A stretch of DNA of 64,000 nucleotides from positions 1 through 64,000 of the forward strand of contig JAHCHE010000020.1 in NCBI GenBank assembly GCA_026129905.1. The letters are read 5' to 3'. This document shows positions 1 through 9,681 of the stretch, piece by piece; within the stretch, counting starts at the first letter, position 1, and the number at the start of each line of letters is the position of its first letter. The stretch is from Bryobacteraceae bacterium (GTDB lineage: Bacteria > Acidobacteriota > Terriglobia > Bryobacterales > Bryobacteraceae). The position numbers and the translations under genes were made by a program. The notes under the pieces are model-generated. The model saw only the letters and a program-made list of their open reading frames with translations. It was not told where the DNA came from and did not search any database.

Positions 1-46
1 ACGCGGTTTGGAATTGTTGTTTTCTAACAGGTCCTTAGTCGCCGGG

Positions 47-451
47 CTATCCTCTGGCCTTCGCCTGGACGCGGGCCCCGAAGCGCTCGACGTTGACGAT
101 GAACCGCTCGTGGGTTCCTTCGGAGATCTTCTCCTTCTCGTCTTCCGCCCAGACGCGAAAGCTCACGCTGCGGTCTTCCACGCCCGCGATCTCGGCGTGA
201 AACGTCACGCTGAGGCCGACCGGCGTCGCCGCCAGGTGGCGTACGTCGACGTGCGTTCCCACCGTGTCGAAGCCCGGCTCCAGGTACGGCTTCACCAGGT
301 CCCGCGCGGTGATCTCGAGCCCGCCGATCAGGTGCGGCGTCGCCAGCACGCGCGCCGATTCCGCGCCGAGAAAATTGATCGCCACGTCGTTGGTGACCAG
401 GAGCTTGCGTTCGCCGCGCGCGCCGGCCGGTATCTGTGCCATAGGAATCAT
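47..451 (-). CDS. FlK-like acyl-CoA thioesterase (hotdog fold)
   Basis: This 134-aa protein has the signature stretches of the fluoroacetyl-CoA thioesterase-like hotdog family. These are an ATPHLIGGLE helix near residue 37, GTHVDVRHLAATPVG near residue 65 and a C-terminal GTHERFIVNV. Family members hydrolyse short acyl-CoA thioesters, and the conserved Thr/His/Glu region sits in these segments. The substrate cannot be read from sequence. Two starts are possible, three codons apart (451 or 442). It precedes no obvious partner gene; the MBL hydrolase upstream is about 100 bp away on the same strand. Family assignment is fairly sure; the exact reaction is not. Confidence 0.75.
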   Translation of the reverse strand: MIPMAQIPAGARGERKLLVTNDVAINFLGAESARVLATPHLIGGLEITARDLVKPYLEPGFDTVGTHVDVRHLAATPVGLSVTFHAEIAGVEDRSVSFRVWAEDEKEKISEGTHERFIVNVERFGARVQAKARG

Positions 452-548
452 GCTACCGCGCGCCCACGCTTTGCGTAGGACTTCAGAGCGGCATCCAGGG
501 GCTTGTACGCCCGCCTGTGCCAGCCGCTAGCGTGGATACATGTTCCGA

Positions 549-1382
549 TCAGACCGTCACCGACCAGCCTTCCTTGGCGCCGATCGTGTTTTCGAAGCGG
601 GCGCTCGCCCGATCCACCATCTCCTTCACCATCCTATCGTCGTGATCCGGTTCATGGTGGAACAGCACCAGCCGCTTGACCCCGGCGTCTATGGCGGCGC
701 GGACGCCTTCCTCCCACGTGCTGTGCCCCCAGCCACGCCGGAACGCGTACTCTGCGGCGTCGTACATCGCGTCGTAGATCAACAAGTCGGCGCCCGCCGC
801 GTGCTCCCGCAGGATCGCGTCGTGCCGTGAGTCCCCATGTTCGTGATCCGACGCATAGACGATCGAGCCGCTCGGCCCTTCGATTCGGTAGCCGGTGGCG
901 CCATCGGGGTGGCGGAGGGGGAAGGGGCGGATGTGCAGGTCGCCCCACGGCATGCCTTCCGGCTCCACTTTCGCGTACCGGCAGGTCGCCTGGACGGCCG
1001 GCATGTTCACCGGGAAATAGGGGGCCGTCATCTGACCTTCCACAATCTCGCGCAACCGGGCCGGCTCGCAGGAAGAGTAAAAGGTCAGCGAAGTGCGCCT
1101 GTCGTACAAGGGCGCGAAGAAGGGAAGCCCTTGGATGTGATCCCAGTGAAAGTGCGTGAAGAGAATGCTGACTTCGAGTTCCTCGCCCGCGCACTCCTTT
1201 TTCAGCAGCGCGCCCAGCCGGCGCGCGCCCGATCCCGCGTCCAGAATGAGCGCCGGATGCCCGTCGTAACGCACCTCCAGACACGCGGTGTTTCCCCCGA
1301 AGCCCAGCTTCTCCGCTTGGGGCGTAGGTATCGAGCCGCGGACGCCCCACAACGTGAGCGTCATTGCCCCGTTTCGTTCCAT
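549..1382 (-). CDS. MBL-fold metallo-hydrolase
   Basis: This 277-aa protein is of the metallo-beta-lactamase superfamily. It opens with LWGVRGSIPTP and FGGNTACLEV, the N-terminal motifs of the PhnP/cyclic-phosphodiesterase-like branch. The zinc-binding HFHWDH motif lies near residue 105. Later ligand motifs are YASDHEHGD near residue 185 and FHHEPDHDD near residue 250. It is probably a cytoplasmic phosphoesterase-type hydrolase; the substrate is unknown. The first ATG follows GGGAGAG at good spacing, so I prefer it to the ATG six codons later. A promoter-like sequence lies about 90 bp upstream. Confidence 0.8.
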   Translation of the reverse strand: MERNGAMTLTLWGVRGSIPTPQAEKLGFGGNTACLEVRYDGHPALILDAGSGARRLGALLKKECAGEELEVSILFTHFHWDHIQGLPFFAPLYDRRTSLTFYSSCEPARLREIVEGQMTAPYFPVNMPAVQATCRYAKVEPEGMPWGDLHIRPFPLRHPDGATGYRIEGPSGSIVYASDHEHGDSRHDAILREHAAGADLLIYDAMYDAAEYAFRRGWGHSTWEEGVRAAIDAGVKRLVLFHHEPDHDDRMVKEMVDRASARFENTIGAKEGWSVTV

Positions 1383-1469
1383 GAACTCTCCCAGACGGCG
1401 TAATCAACTCCCACCGGATACGCTGCGCGCAGCATCGCCGGCCGGGTCTCCGACAAATGATTAGATGCA

Positions 1470-1498
1470 ATTATAGCCCGAGCAGCAGGCGAATTGAA
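1470..1498 (-). promoter_or_regulatory. Candidate sigma70-type promoter for the MBL hydrolase gene
   Basis: Read on the minus strand, TTCAAT (1498-1493) is followed after exactly 17 bp by a consensus TATAAT (1475-1470). The -35 box is weak (3/6). It lies between the PHP-protein stop and the MBL start and would give a leader of about 80 nt. Confidence 0.35.
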
Positions 1499-1522
1499 GC
1501 ATTTCCTGTCGGAAATCAACGG

Positions 1523-3103
1523 CTAGCGCCTTCCCTGCGCCGGGGGCGCCGTCAGGATGCGTAGCGCCTGTTCCCCCCGCGCGAAGAAATCGTCCCGCGA
1601 CCGCTCGTCGGGAAACCTCAAGCCGGCGTTGCGATAGTGCGCCAGTTCCTCCTCCCACCGCCCGGCCACCGCTCTTCTCGTCTGTTCGTCGAAATACGGA
1701 CGCCCGTTCGCTTCGATATAGAAGGGGTTTGTGTGCCCCTGGATGTCCGGCTCCCCCTCCTTTTTGCGCGCCGTGGCCCGCGCCGCCAGCCAGCAGCTCT
1801 CACCGGCCGGCACGCGGGCGGACAGGCTCAGTTCCGTCTTGCCTCCGTCGCCGGAAACCGCCGCGATCACCTCGCCGTTCCGGATAATTTCCAGCTTCTC
1901 CAGCGGACGGTAGAAGCCGGCCTTCGCCGTCACAACCGAATTGTTCTTCTCCAGCGTTGCCTCCACCAATGGGCCGTTCGTAACGATGGCCGTGCCTGTC
2001 CGAACGCCGGCGGCCCACGCTTCATAGGGGGACTGGCCGCCATCCGCCTTCACCAGGGTCCGCTCCGGACCGAGCAGCGGGATCGTCCGCGGCCAGGGGT
2101 CCCGCTGATTCAGCAATACAGGGAAGTCGCTGCCGGCTATTCCGGTTACGCGCAGGCCGGCGTTCAGCAGTTCATACCACTCCCCTGTCTTGAGAACGCC
2201 GAACTGGAGCACTTCGACGAAATCGATGTTGCCCAGCGCCAGGTCCATCAGCAGCGTCGAATGGGGCATGGAGCCGCTGAAATGGGCGTAGCCGACGGTG
2301 GCGCCAAGTTCCCGTCCTTTCGCGAACAGTATAGCGGGATAGGGATACGCTCCCGGCGAATTGGCGTACATGGAGCCCGCGCTCAGCGGCCGGATCAGTT
2401 CCCGCCCTCCCAGCAGGTTCACGTGCCCGTAGAACTCGGTCCGCGATTCGTGTCCGGGCCGGATCGCGTAGCCGTTTCGCTTCGCTTCTCCCGGCGGCCC
2501 GAAAGCGTACTGTACCGCCGCGTCCATCTGCCGCTGCAATTGCAGGAAGTTCGCCACGTGGAGGTCCTCCGCTTCCAACCACCGCAGGAACACGTCGTTG
2601 TCCCGAAGTTCGCGCGTAAGGTGAATATGGTCGTCGCCGGAGATCCACCGGCGGCTTTCGCCAGGCGCCCAATCGCGCATCCGCAGCGTGACCTGCCGCT
2701 CCTTGCCGGCTTCCAGCTCGAACTCCTCCGTCGCAGGTGCGTAGAAGAATCCGCGGTACGCCTCGATCCGGTACTTGCCGGCGGGCAGGTCGAAGCTTCC
2801 GCCGCCTTCCAGCAACACATAGTGCGACTGGTCGCGGCAGGTCACCTCGAGCGTCGACGCTCGGTCGCCCCGAGTCCAGAGCCGCTCCCGGTAGAACATA
2901 TCCACCCGCAGCGGAAGCATGGCTTCCACCGGAGACAGGCGGAAGGGCTTGTCGTCCTTAAACAGGTACGCTCGCACCGGCATCCGCGGCTCGGTGGCGA
3001 CGGTGAGCCGCGCCCGCAGTTCCGGCCGGCCCGATTCGTGAAATTGCGCCCACACCAGCGCCGCGGCAAACGGCAGCGCCAGTGTCCAACGCGACATCGT
3101 CAT
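1523..3103 (-). CDS. Secreted PHP/CehA-like metallohydrolase-family protein
   Basis: This 526-aa protein has a signal peptide (TLALPFAAALVWA) and an N-terminal beta-rich region of about 150 residues. A segment resembling CehA/PHP-type metal-dependent hydrolases follows: SGDDHIHLTRELRDND near residue 160, HVANFLQLQ, and later GYAHFSGSMPH and ITGIAGSDFPVLLNQ. The DHIHL and GSDFP motifs are placed where PHP proteins bind metals. The C-terminal 100 residues look like a beta-sandwich. I chose the ATG at 3103 because GGAGGG lies 8 nt upstream and the signal peptide starts there; an ATG nine codons upstream has no such site. The substrate is unknown. It is divergent from the TonB receptor with about 70 bp between starts. 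Confidence 0.65.
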   Translation of the reverse strand: MTMSRWTLALPFAAALVWAQFHESGRPELRARLTVATEPRMPVRAYLFKDDKPFRLSPVEAMLPLRVDMFYRERLWTRGDRASTLEVTCRDQSHYVLLEGGGSFDLPAGKYRIEAYRGFFYAPATEEFELEAGKERQVTLRMRDWAPGESRRWISGDDHIHLTRELRDNDVFLRWLEAEDLHVANFLQLQRQMDAAVQYAFGPPGEAKRNGYAIRPGHESRTEFYGHVNLLGGRELIRPLSAGSMYANSPGAYPYPAILFAKGRELGATVGYAHFSGSMPHSTLLMDLALGNIDFVEVLQFGVLKTGEWYELLNAGLRVTGIAGSDFPVLLNQRDPWPRTIPLLGPERTLVKADGGQSPYEAWAAGVRTGTAIVTNGPLVEATLEKNNSVVTAKAGFYRPLEKLEIIRNGEVIAAVSGDGGKTELSLSARVPAGESCWLAARATARKKEGEPDIQGHTNPFYIEANGRPYFDEQTRRAVAGRWEEELAHYRNAGLRFPDERSRDDFFARGEQALRILTAPPAQGRR

Positions 3104-3171
3104 TGGTATGTCCCTCCGGTTCGCTATCATAAAAGGATTACATCCTGGGCGCCGTTTACGTCTATACAGCC

Positions 3172-6100
3172 ATGATTTTCGTCGCGCTTCTGCTCCTGCT
3201 CCTCGTCGTGACTCCTGTTTCGGAGGCCCAGACGCTCCGCGGTTCCATCGCAGGCGCCGTGGCCAACGAGAGCGGCCGGCCGGTTCCGGGCGCGGCGGTC
3301 ACGCTAACGCACCGGGAAACGGACCGTCCCCGAACCGCGACGACGAACGGTGAAGGCGGATTCGTCTTCGCCCAGCTTCCGCCGGGCTCGTACGATTTGG
3401 AAGTGGTTGCCGAGGGTCACCGCCGGCACGCGCAACGCTTGACTCTGCTCACGAACCAGGAGATCGACGTTGAAGTCCGCCTCCTGCCGGGCCAGATCAC
3501 CGAGCGGGTGGTGGTGACGGCCGCGCGCAGCGTTCTGAGGACCGACTCGGCGGCGCTCGGCTCGGTCATCGAGACCAATCTCATTCGGGGCTTGCCCCTC
3601 GACGGCCGCAACTTCCTGGAACTCACTCTGCTGCTGCCCGGCGTCGCTCCCTCCGCGCAGGGTTCCGCGGCCAGTGTTCGCGGGGCCACCGCGCTGAACG
3701 TCAACGGCGCACGAGAGGACTCCAACAACTATCTGCTGGACGGCGTATACAACTCCGATCCGATGCTGAACAACTCCGCCGTCAACCCCAGCGTCGATGC
3801 CACCCGCGAGTTCGAAGTGCTCACCGGCGACTATGACGCCACCTTCGGGCGCAACGCCGGCGCGCAGGTTAGCGTCGTCCTCCAGTCCGGCGGCAACGCC
3901 TGGCACGGCGCGGGCTACGAGTTCCTCCGCAACGCCGCGCTCGACGCCCGCAACTATTTCGCCCCGGCGCGCGAGCCGGACCCGAAGTATCAGCGGCATC
4001 AGTTCGGCGGATCGCTCGGCGGTCCCCTGATCCGCAACCGGACCTTCATCTTCGGCAACTACGAAGGTTTGCGCCTGCGGGAAGGCGTCACCCGCACCAC
4101 CAACGTGCCCACGGCCCTCGAGCGCGCCGGCGACTTCTCGCAAAGCGCCCAGCCGCCGTACGATCCCCTGTCGGGACAGCCATTCCCCGGCAACCGGATT
4201 CCTTCCTTCTTCATCCACCCGACCGGGGCCGCGATCGCGGCGCTCTATCCGCTGCCCAATCGCGACGTCCCACAGCAGAACTACGTCTCCTCGCCCTCGA
4301 TCCGCGACCGCGCGGATCAGTTTGACCTCCGGCTCGACCAGGCGCTCGGCAGCGCCGGCGATCTTACGTTCCGCTACAGCTTCGCGGACCAGACCCGCTA
4401 CCTGCCGTTCTCGGGACCAGGCTTTCCCGCCGTGCCCGGTTATGGAACCACCGTGCCGCGCCGCCCGCAGAACATCATGGTCAGCGAGACGCACGCGTTC
4501 TCGCCGGTGTGGATCAACGAGGCGCGCGTGGCGTTTACTCGAGTCGCCACGGCGTCGTTTCACGAGAACTACGGCGTCAGCGTGAACACGCGCCTTGGCC
4601 TGCCCGAAACCTCGTCCAACTCGCGCGACTTCGGTCTCAGCCACATCACGCTGCCGGGCTTTTCGTCCTTAGGAGACGAAACGAACAACCCGCAACAGAG
4701 CGTCACGAATACGTTCCAGGCGCTCGATCACGTCACCCACGCGCGCGGCGCGCACACGATCCGGTTCGGATTCGACTACCGGCGCACCCAGCAAAACGCC
4801 TTCCGCGACGTGCAGTCGCGCGGTTTCCTGAACTTCCTTGGCATCACCGGCAATCCGTTGTCGGACTTGCTGCTCGGCTTCCCCACGGTGACCGGCGTCG
4901 CGCGCCTCGACAACCCGCAGTACCTGCGCACGTGGAGCGGCAACTTCTTCGTCGCCGACGCCTGGCGCATCCGGCCCGACCTGACGCTCTCGGCCGGCGT
5001 GCGCTACGAGTACAACGCTCCGCCGGTCGACAAATTCGACCGGTCGAACGTGTACGAGCCGGCAATGGGCGCCCTGGTACAGGTGGGTACCAACGGTATT
5101 CCGCGCAGCGGCTACTATGCCGACAGGAACAATTGGGCGCCGCGCGTCGGCCTTGCCTGGCGGCCGGGCGGCCTCAGCGGAACGGTGCTGCGCGCCGGCT
5201 ACGGCATCTACTACGACCAGTCGTCTCTGGCGCCGGGCGAAGGCTTGTACTTCAATCCCCCGTACTTCGATTTCCGCCTGTTCTTTCCGCTCGAGGGCCT
5301 GTTCCTGACGCTGTCCGATCCGTTTCCGGAGGACTTCCCGTTTCAAGCCCCGCCGTCGGCGCTGTCCTACCAGCGGGATCTGCGCTCCCCCTATCTCCAG
5401 CACTGGAGCTTCACCGCGCAGCAGCGGTTGGGCCACAGCCGCGTGCTCGAGGTCGGCTACGTCGGCTCGAAAGGGACCAAGCAGCTCTCGGCGCGCGACA
5501 TCAACCAGCCGCGCCCGTCGCCGGTCTCGCCGAACCTGCGGCCCGTCCCGTACTTCGCCGATATTAACCAGCTCGAGTCCCGCAGCAACTCGAACTACAA
5601 CAGCCTTCAGGCGCGCCTCCAACAGCATGTCACCCGGGGACTGTCGCTGCTGGCTTCCTACACCTGGTCCAAGTCCATTGACGACGCGTCCAGCTTCTTT
5701 GCCAGCGCGGCCGACGCCAACTTCCCGCAGAACAGCTACAACCTGCGCGCCGAGCGCGGGCGTTCGAATTTCGACCTGCGCCAGCGGTTGACCTTCAGCT
5801 ATTCGTGGGAACTTCCGTTCGGACGGGGCAAGCGGTTCCTTACCGCGGATTCGCCCGCATCGCGGGTTTTCGGAGGCTGGGAGACGTTCGGCATCTGGAC
5901 CTTCCAGACCGGCCGGCCCGTTACCGTCGCGCTGCTATCGGAGTTGGACAACAGCAACACGGGGCGGTCGATTCTCGGATTCGGCGCCAACGACCGGCCG
6001 AACGTGGTTCGCGACCCGGCGCTCGCCAACCCCACTACCGAGCGGTGGTTCGATCCCGGCGCATTCCAGATGCCGCCCTTCGGCAGCTTCGGCAATGCCG

Positions 6101-6330
6101 GACGCAACATTGTCGATGGACCCGGTTTGCAGACCGTCAATGTATCCTTGCTGCGCGACTTTTCGGTTTCCGAGGGGCTCCGCTTTCAGTTCCGGGCGGA
6201 GGCCTTCAACCTGCTGAACCGGGCGAATTTCGACCTGCCGGATGTCTTTCTCGGATCGCCGACCTTCGGCCGCATCCTGTCGGCGCAAAGTCCCCGGCGG
6301 ATCCAGTTCGGCGTCAAGGCGCTGTTCTAG
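3172..6330 (+). CDS. Oar-like TonB-dependent outer-membrane receptor
   Basis: This 1052-aa protein has a signal peptide ending near SEAQ. A carboxypeptidase-regulatory-like domain follows at residues 20-110 (GSIAGAVANESGRPVPGAAVTL, ending in RLLPGQITERVVV). The plug domain contains GLPLDGRNFLELTLLLPGV and NNYLLDGVYN. A long 22-strand-type barrel ends in RRIQFGVKALF with a C-terminal Phe, as expected for BAM recognition. The architecture is the Oar/Cna-B-type receptor abundant in Acidobacteria, probably for import of large carbohydrates or other polymers; the ligand is unknown. No good ribosome site precedes the ATG. A fatty-acid hydroxylase family gene starts 5 bp after the stop, so the two are likely cotranscribed. 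Confidence 0.88.
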   Translation: MIFVALLLLLLVVTPVSEAQTLRGSIAGAVANESGRPVPGAAVTLTHRETDRPRTATTNGEGGFVFAQLPPGSYDLEVVAEGHRRHAQRLTLLTNQEIDVEVRLLPGQITERVVVTAARSVLRTDSAALGSVIETNLIRGLPLDGRNFLELTLLLPGVAPSAQGSAASVRGATALNVNGAREDSNNYLLDGVYNSDPMLNNSAVNPSVDATREFEVLTGDYDATFGRNAGAQVSVVLQSGGNAWHGAGYEFLRNAALDARNYFAPAREPDPKYQRHQFGGSLGGPLIRNRTFIFGNYEGLRLREGVTRTTNVPTALERAGDFSQSAQPPYDPLSGQPFPGNRIPSFFIHPTGAAIAALYPLPNRDVPQQNYVSSPSIRDRADQFDLRLDQALGSAGDLTFRYSFADQTRYLPFSGPGFPAVPGYGTTVPRRPQNIMVSETHAFSPVWINEARVAFTRVATASFHENYGVSVNTRLGLPETSSNSRDFGLSHITLPGFSSLGDETNNPQQSVTNTFQALDHVTHARGAHTIRFGFDYRRTQQNAFRDVQSRGFLNFLGITGNPLSDLLLGFPTVTGVARLDNPQYLRTWSGNFFVADAWRIRPDLTLSAGVRYEYNAPPVDKFDRSNVYEPAMGALVQVGTNGIPRSGYYADRNNWAPRVGLAWRPGGLSGTVLRAGYGIYYDQSSLAPGEGLYFNPPYFDFRLFFPLEGLFLTLSDPFPEDFPFQAPPSALSYQRDLRSPYLQHWSFTAQQRLGHSRVLEVGYVGSKGTKQLSARDINQPRPSPVSPNLRPVPYFADINQLESRSNSNYNSLQARLQQHVTRGLSLLASYTWSKSIDDASSFFASAADANFPQNSYNLRAERGRSNFDLRQRLTFSYSWELPFGRGKRFLTADSPASRVFGGWETFGIWTFQTGRPVTVALLSELDNSNTGRSILGFGANDRPNVVRDPALANPTTERWFDPGAFQMPPFGSFGNAGRNIVDGPGLQTVNVSLLRDFSVSEGLRFQFRAEAFNLLNRANFDLPDVFLGSPTFGRILSAQSPRRIQFGVKALF

Positions 6331-6335
6331 CGCCC

Positions 6336-7217
6336 ATGGCCGCGCCTCCCGTGCGAAATAGAAACCTCCCGGCGTGGCTGACGACATCGCTATTCCTGAT
6401 CGCCGGAGCGTGCATTATCCTGCTGGAACACAAGCGCCCGCTACGGAAGCATCGGGAGCCGAAACTGCGCCGCGCCGCGCGGAATGCCGCGGTGGCAGCG
6501 GTCGCGGCCATCGCTGTCCGGTGGGCGGATGCTCCGGTAACAGGCCTGCTGATGAATCGGGCCGAGCGGCGCGGGTGGGGGCTGTTCCGGCGCCGGCGGC
6601 TTCCGCTTTGGCTCGAGGTCGTGGCGGCTTCCCTGGCGCTCGACTATTCGATCTACCTGTGGCACGTGCTGCTGCACCGCGTGCCCCTGCTTTGGCGCTT
6701 TCACGTGGTGCATCATTCCGATCTCGACCTGGACGTCTCCACCGCCATCCGGTTTCACTTCGGAGAACTGCTGTTCTCGATTCCCCTCCGGGCATTGCAG
6801 ATCGCAGCGCTGGGTCCGTCGCGCTTCACGTTTTCCCTGTGGCAGACCTGCTTCGGCCTCTGCGTCTTCTTTCACCATTCGGAAATCGAGTTGCCGGCCT
6901 CGCTGGAGCGCCGTCTGGCGCCTTTCCTTGTAACGCCGCGGATGCATGGCATTCACCATTCCATCGTGCAGCGCGAAACCGACTCGAACTGGTCGAGCGG
7001 GCTTTCGATCTGGGATCGCCTGCACGGGACGCTTCGCCTCAACGTGCCGCAGCAAGCGGTCACGATTGGCGTGCCGGCCTACCGCGAGCCGGAACAAGTC
7101 GCCGCGGCCGCGCTGATCGCCATGCCGTTCCAGCATCAGCCGCCGGCGTGGGAATTCCCGGATGGCGGCTCGCCCCAACGGGAGTCCGGACCCGACCGCG
7201 CCGTTCTCCTTCCCTGA
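6336..7217 (+). CDS. Fatty-acid hydroxylase / sterol desaturase superfamily membrane protein
   Basis: This 293-aa membrane protein carries the eight-histidine di-iron pattern of the superfamily. The motifs are WHVLLHRVPLLWRFHVVHHSD near residue 110, FFHHSEIE near 185 and RMHGIHHSIVQ near 210. The N-terminus has a hydrophobic helix (TTSLFLIAGACIILLEH), and further membrane segments lie around the histidine boxes. Members use O2 and a di-iron centre to hydroxylate or desaturate lipids at the membrane. The start chosen lies 5 bp after the TonB-receptor stop; the frame is open further upstream, but that part is only antisense-like sequence inside the receptor gene. The substrate is unknown. Confidence 0.8.
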   Translation: MAAPPVRNRNLPAWLTTSLFLIAGACIILLEHKRPLRKHREPKLRRAARNAAVAAVAAIAVRWADAPVTGLLMNRAERRGWGLFRRRRLPLWLEVVAASLALDYSIYLWHVLLHRVPLLWRFHVVHHSDLDLDVSTAIRFHFGELLFSIPLRALQIAALGPSRFTFSLWQTCFGLCVFFHHSEIELPASLERRLAPFLVTPRMHGIHHSIVQRETDSNWSSGLSIWDRLHGTLRLNVPQQAVTIGVPAYREPEQVAAAALIAMPFQHQPPAWEFPDGGSPQRESGPDRAVLLP

Positions 7218-7323
7218 ACGGGCGTAGCGGCAGAATGAGCGCGACGAGCGCCGGCGGTTCGCGCCTTCGGCCCTCCCGGCTGGGCGCGGCATGCGTTACA
7301 CTCCAAAGCTGAGCGCAAAGCCG

Positions 7324-9645
7324 ATGAGAGTCATCCAACGCGCAGCGGTTCTGGGAGCGGGCACGATGGGGTCCCGAATTGCGGCGCACTTCGCCAACGC
7401 CGGAGTGCCCGCGTTGCTGCTGGATATCCCGCTGCCCGATGAGAAGGACCGCAATGCCGCGGCGCGCAAGGGGCTGGAAGCCGCGTCGCGGCAGAAGCCG
7501 TCGCCGTTCTTCACCGACGCCGCGAAGAACCTCGTCGAGATCGGGAATTTCGAGGACGACCTTCCGAAGATCGCCGCTTGCGACTGGGTGATCGAAGCGA
7601 TAATCGAGAACCTCGACGCCAAGCGCGCCCTGTGGCGGCAGGCGGCGCCGCTGGCCTCGCGCGAAGCGATCCTCTCCACCAACACCAGCGGCATTCCGCT
7701 CGCGAAGCTCGCCGAAGGCTTCCCGCCCGACTTCGGGCGGCGCTTTTTCGGGACGCATTTCTTCAATCCGCCCCGCTACCTTCACCTGGTTGAGCTGATC
7801 CCTGGCCCGGCGACCGATCCGGCTCTCCTCGAATCCGCGGCGGAATTCTGCGACCGGCGGCTGGGCAAAGGCTGCGTCCCGTGTAAGGACACCCCGAACT
7901 TCATCGCCAACCGCATCGGCAGCTTTTTCGGCGCCACGGCGCACAAGATCATGGTCGAGGACGGCTACACGGTGGAGGAGGTGGACGAGCTGACGGGGCC
8001 GCTCATCGGCCTGCCCCGCAGCGCGAGTTTCCGCCTACTGGACATCGTGGGTCTGGACATCTGGGCGCACGTGGCGCGAAACCTTTTCGAAGGCGCCCCC
8101 GGCGATCCATGGCGCGAGCGGTTCATTCCTCCGGCATTCATCGACGAGATGATCCGGCAGGGGCGGCTGGGGGAAAAGACCGGGCAGGGCTTCTATCGCC
8201 GCGCGGGCCGGTCGTTCGAAGCCATCGACTGGAAAACGCTCGAGTACCACCCGCGGCGAACGCCCGAACTGCCGTCCGTGGAAACGGCGAAGAACATCGA
8301 GGACCTGCCGGCCCGGCTGCGATTCCTGGTTCAGGCGGGCGATCGCGCCGGCCGGTACGTCTGGAAGCTGCTGAGAGACCTGATCGTCTACGCGGCCGAG
8401 AAGGTCCCCGAGATCTCGGATCGCACCGTGGAGATCGACCGGGCGATGCGGTGGGGCTACGCCTTTCGGATGGGCCCGTTCGAGTTATGGGACGCCCTGG
8501 GCTTTGAACCCGTGGCGCGGCGCATCGCCGAAGAGGGCCGCCCGCTGCCGGCGCAGGTCTCCGCCATGCTCTCGGCCGGAGCGGCATCATTCTACCGCCC
8601 GGCGGACTTCTGCGGTCAGCCGCAAACCGAGTATTTCGACCTGGCATCCAACGCCTATCGCCAGTTGGAGGAGCGTCCTGGGATCGTGCGCTTGGACGAG
8701 GTGAAGCGCGCCCGAGGCGTGGTGCGGCAGAACGCCGGGGCCTCGCTGATCGACCTTGGCGACGGCGCGCTCTGCCTGGAGTTCCACAGCAAGATGAACG
8801 CCATAGGCGACGACGCGCTCCGCATGATCCACGCGGCGGTCGACGAAACGGCGCGGAATTTCGAGGCGTTGGTGATCGCGAACCAGGGCGAAGCCTTCAG
8901 CGCGGGCGCCAACCTGATGCTGCTGTTGCTGGCGGCCGAGGAGGGGGATTGGGACCAGATCGACTTCTTCCTCCGGAGTTTCCAGCAGGCGAACATGACG
9001 ATCCGCTGCGCGCCCAAGCCGGTGGTCGCGGCGCCGTTCGGCCACACCCTGGGCGGCGGGGCGGAGATCGCGCTCCACGCCGCGCGCATGCAGGCCTCGG
9101 CGGAGTTGTACATGGGGCTGGTGGAGGCGGGAGTCGGGTTGATACCGGCCGGCGGCGGGACCAAGGAAATGCTGATCCGCCTCGGTGATGCCGAGCGGGC
9201 GTTTGAGCTGATCGGCTATGCGAAGGTCTCCGCCAGCGCCGCCGACGCCCGCCGGCTGGGCCTGTTGGCGGCCGCGGACGGCGTGACGATGAACCCGGAA
9301 CGGCTGCTCGGAGACGCCAAACAACTGGCGCTGTCGATGGCGCCGGCGTACCTTCCCGGCCATATTCGCACGGACATTCCCGTTGGGGGCGAGGCGGCGT
9401 ACGCGGCGTTGCGGCTCGGGGCCTGGCTGGCGCGGCAGGGCGAGTACATCTCGGACTACGATCTGACGATCGCGGAGAAGCTTGCGTACGTGCTCAGCGG
9501 GGGCCGCCTTACCGGCCGGCAGACCGTCTCCGAGCAGTACCTGCTCGACCTGGAAAGGGAAGCTTTCCTGAGCCTGTGCGGAAACGAGAAAACGCGAGAT
9601 CGCATCCGGCACATGCTCAAGACGGGGAAGCCGCTTCGTAATTAG
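7324..9645 (+). CDS. fadN: FadN-type 3-hydroxyacyl-CoA dehydrogenase / enoyl-CoA hydratase
   Basis: This is a bifunctional beta-oxidation enzyme of 773 aa. The Rossmann NAD site AAVLGAGTMGSRIAAHFA is at the very N-terminus. The dehydrogenase segments GTHFFNPPRYLHLVELIPG and PNFIANRIG follow. A crotonase domain lies at about residues 490-700 (FSAGANL, TLGGGAEIALHA, ELYMGLVEAGVGLIPAGGGT). The dehydrogenase-first order is that of Bacillus FadN rather than E. coli FadB. It converts enoyl-CoA to 3-ketoacyl-CoA. I place the start at MRVIQRAAV; an in-frame ATG 11 codons upstream adds residues not expected in the family. It heads an operon with the thiolase and acyl-CoA dehydrogenase. Confidence 0.9.
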   Translation: MRVIQRAAVLGAGTMGSRIAAHFANAGVPALLLDIPLPDEKDRNAAARKGLEAASRQKPSPFFTDAAKNLVEIGNFEDDLPKIAACDWVIEAIIENLDAKRALWRQAAPLASREAILSTNTSGIPLAKLAEGFPPDFGRRFFGTHFFNPPRYLHLVELIPGPATDPALLESAAEFCDRRLGKGCVPCKDTPNFIANRIGSFFGATAHKIMVEDGYTVEEVDELTGPLIGLPRSASFRLLDIVGLDIWAHVARNLFEGAPGDPWRERFIPPAFIDEMIRQGRLGEKTGQGFYRRAGRSFEAIDWKTLEYHPRRTPELPSVETAKNIEDLPARLRFLVQAGDRAGRYVWKLLRDLIVYAAEKVPEISDRTVEIDRAMRWGYAFRMGPFELWDALGFEPVARRIAEEGRPLPAQVSAMLSAGAASFYRPADFCGQPQTEYFDLASNAYRQLEERPGIVRLDEVKRARGVVRQNAGASLIDLGDGALCLEFHSKMNAIGDDALRMIHAAVDETARNFEALVIANQGEAFSAGANLMLLLLAAEEGDWDQIDFFLRSFQQANMTIRCAPKPVVAAPFGHTLGGGAEIALHAARMQASAELYMGLVEAGVGLIPAGGGTKEMLIRLGDAERAFELIGYAKVSASAADARRLGLLAAADGVTMNPERLLGDAKQLALSMAPAYLPGHIRTDIPVGGEAAYAALRLGAWLARQGEYISDYDLTIAEKLAYVLSGGRLTGRQTVSEQYLLDLEREAFLSLCGNEKTRDRIRHMLKTGKPLRN

Positions 9646-9681
9646 GGCGCGCCCATCCGGTTCCGCGCCAATGGAGGAATT

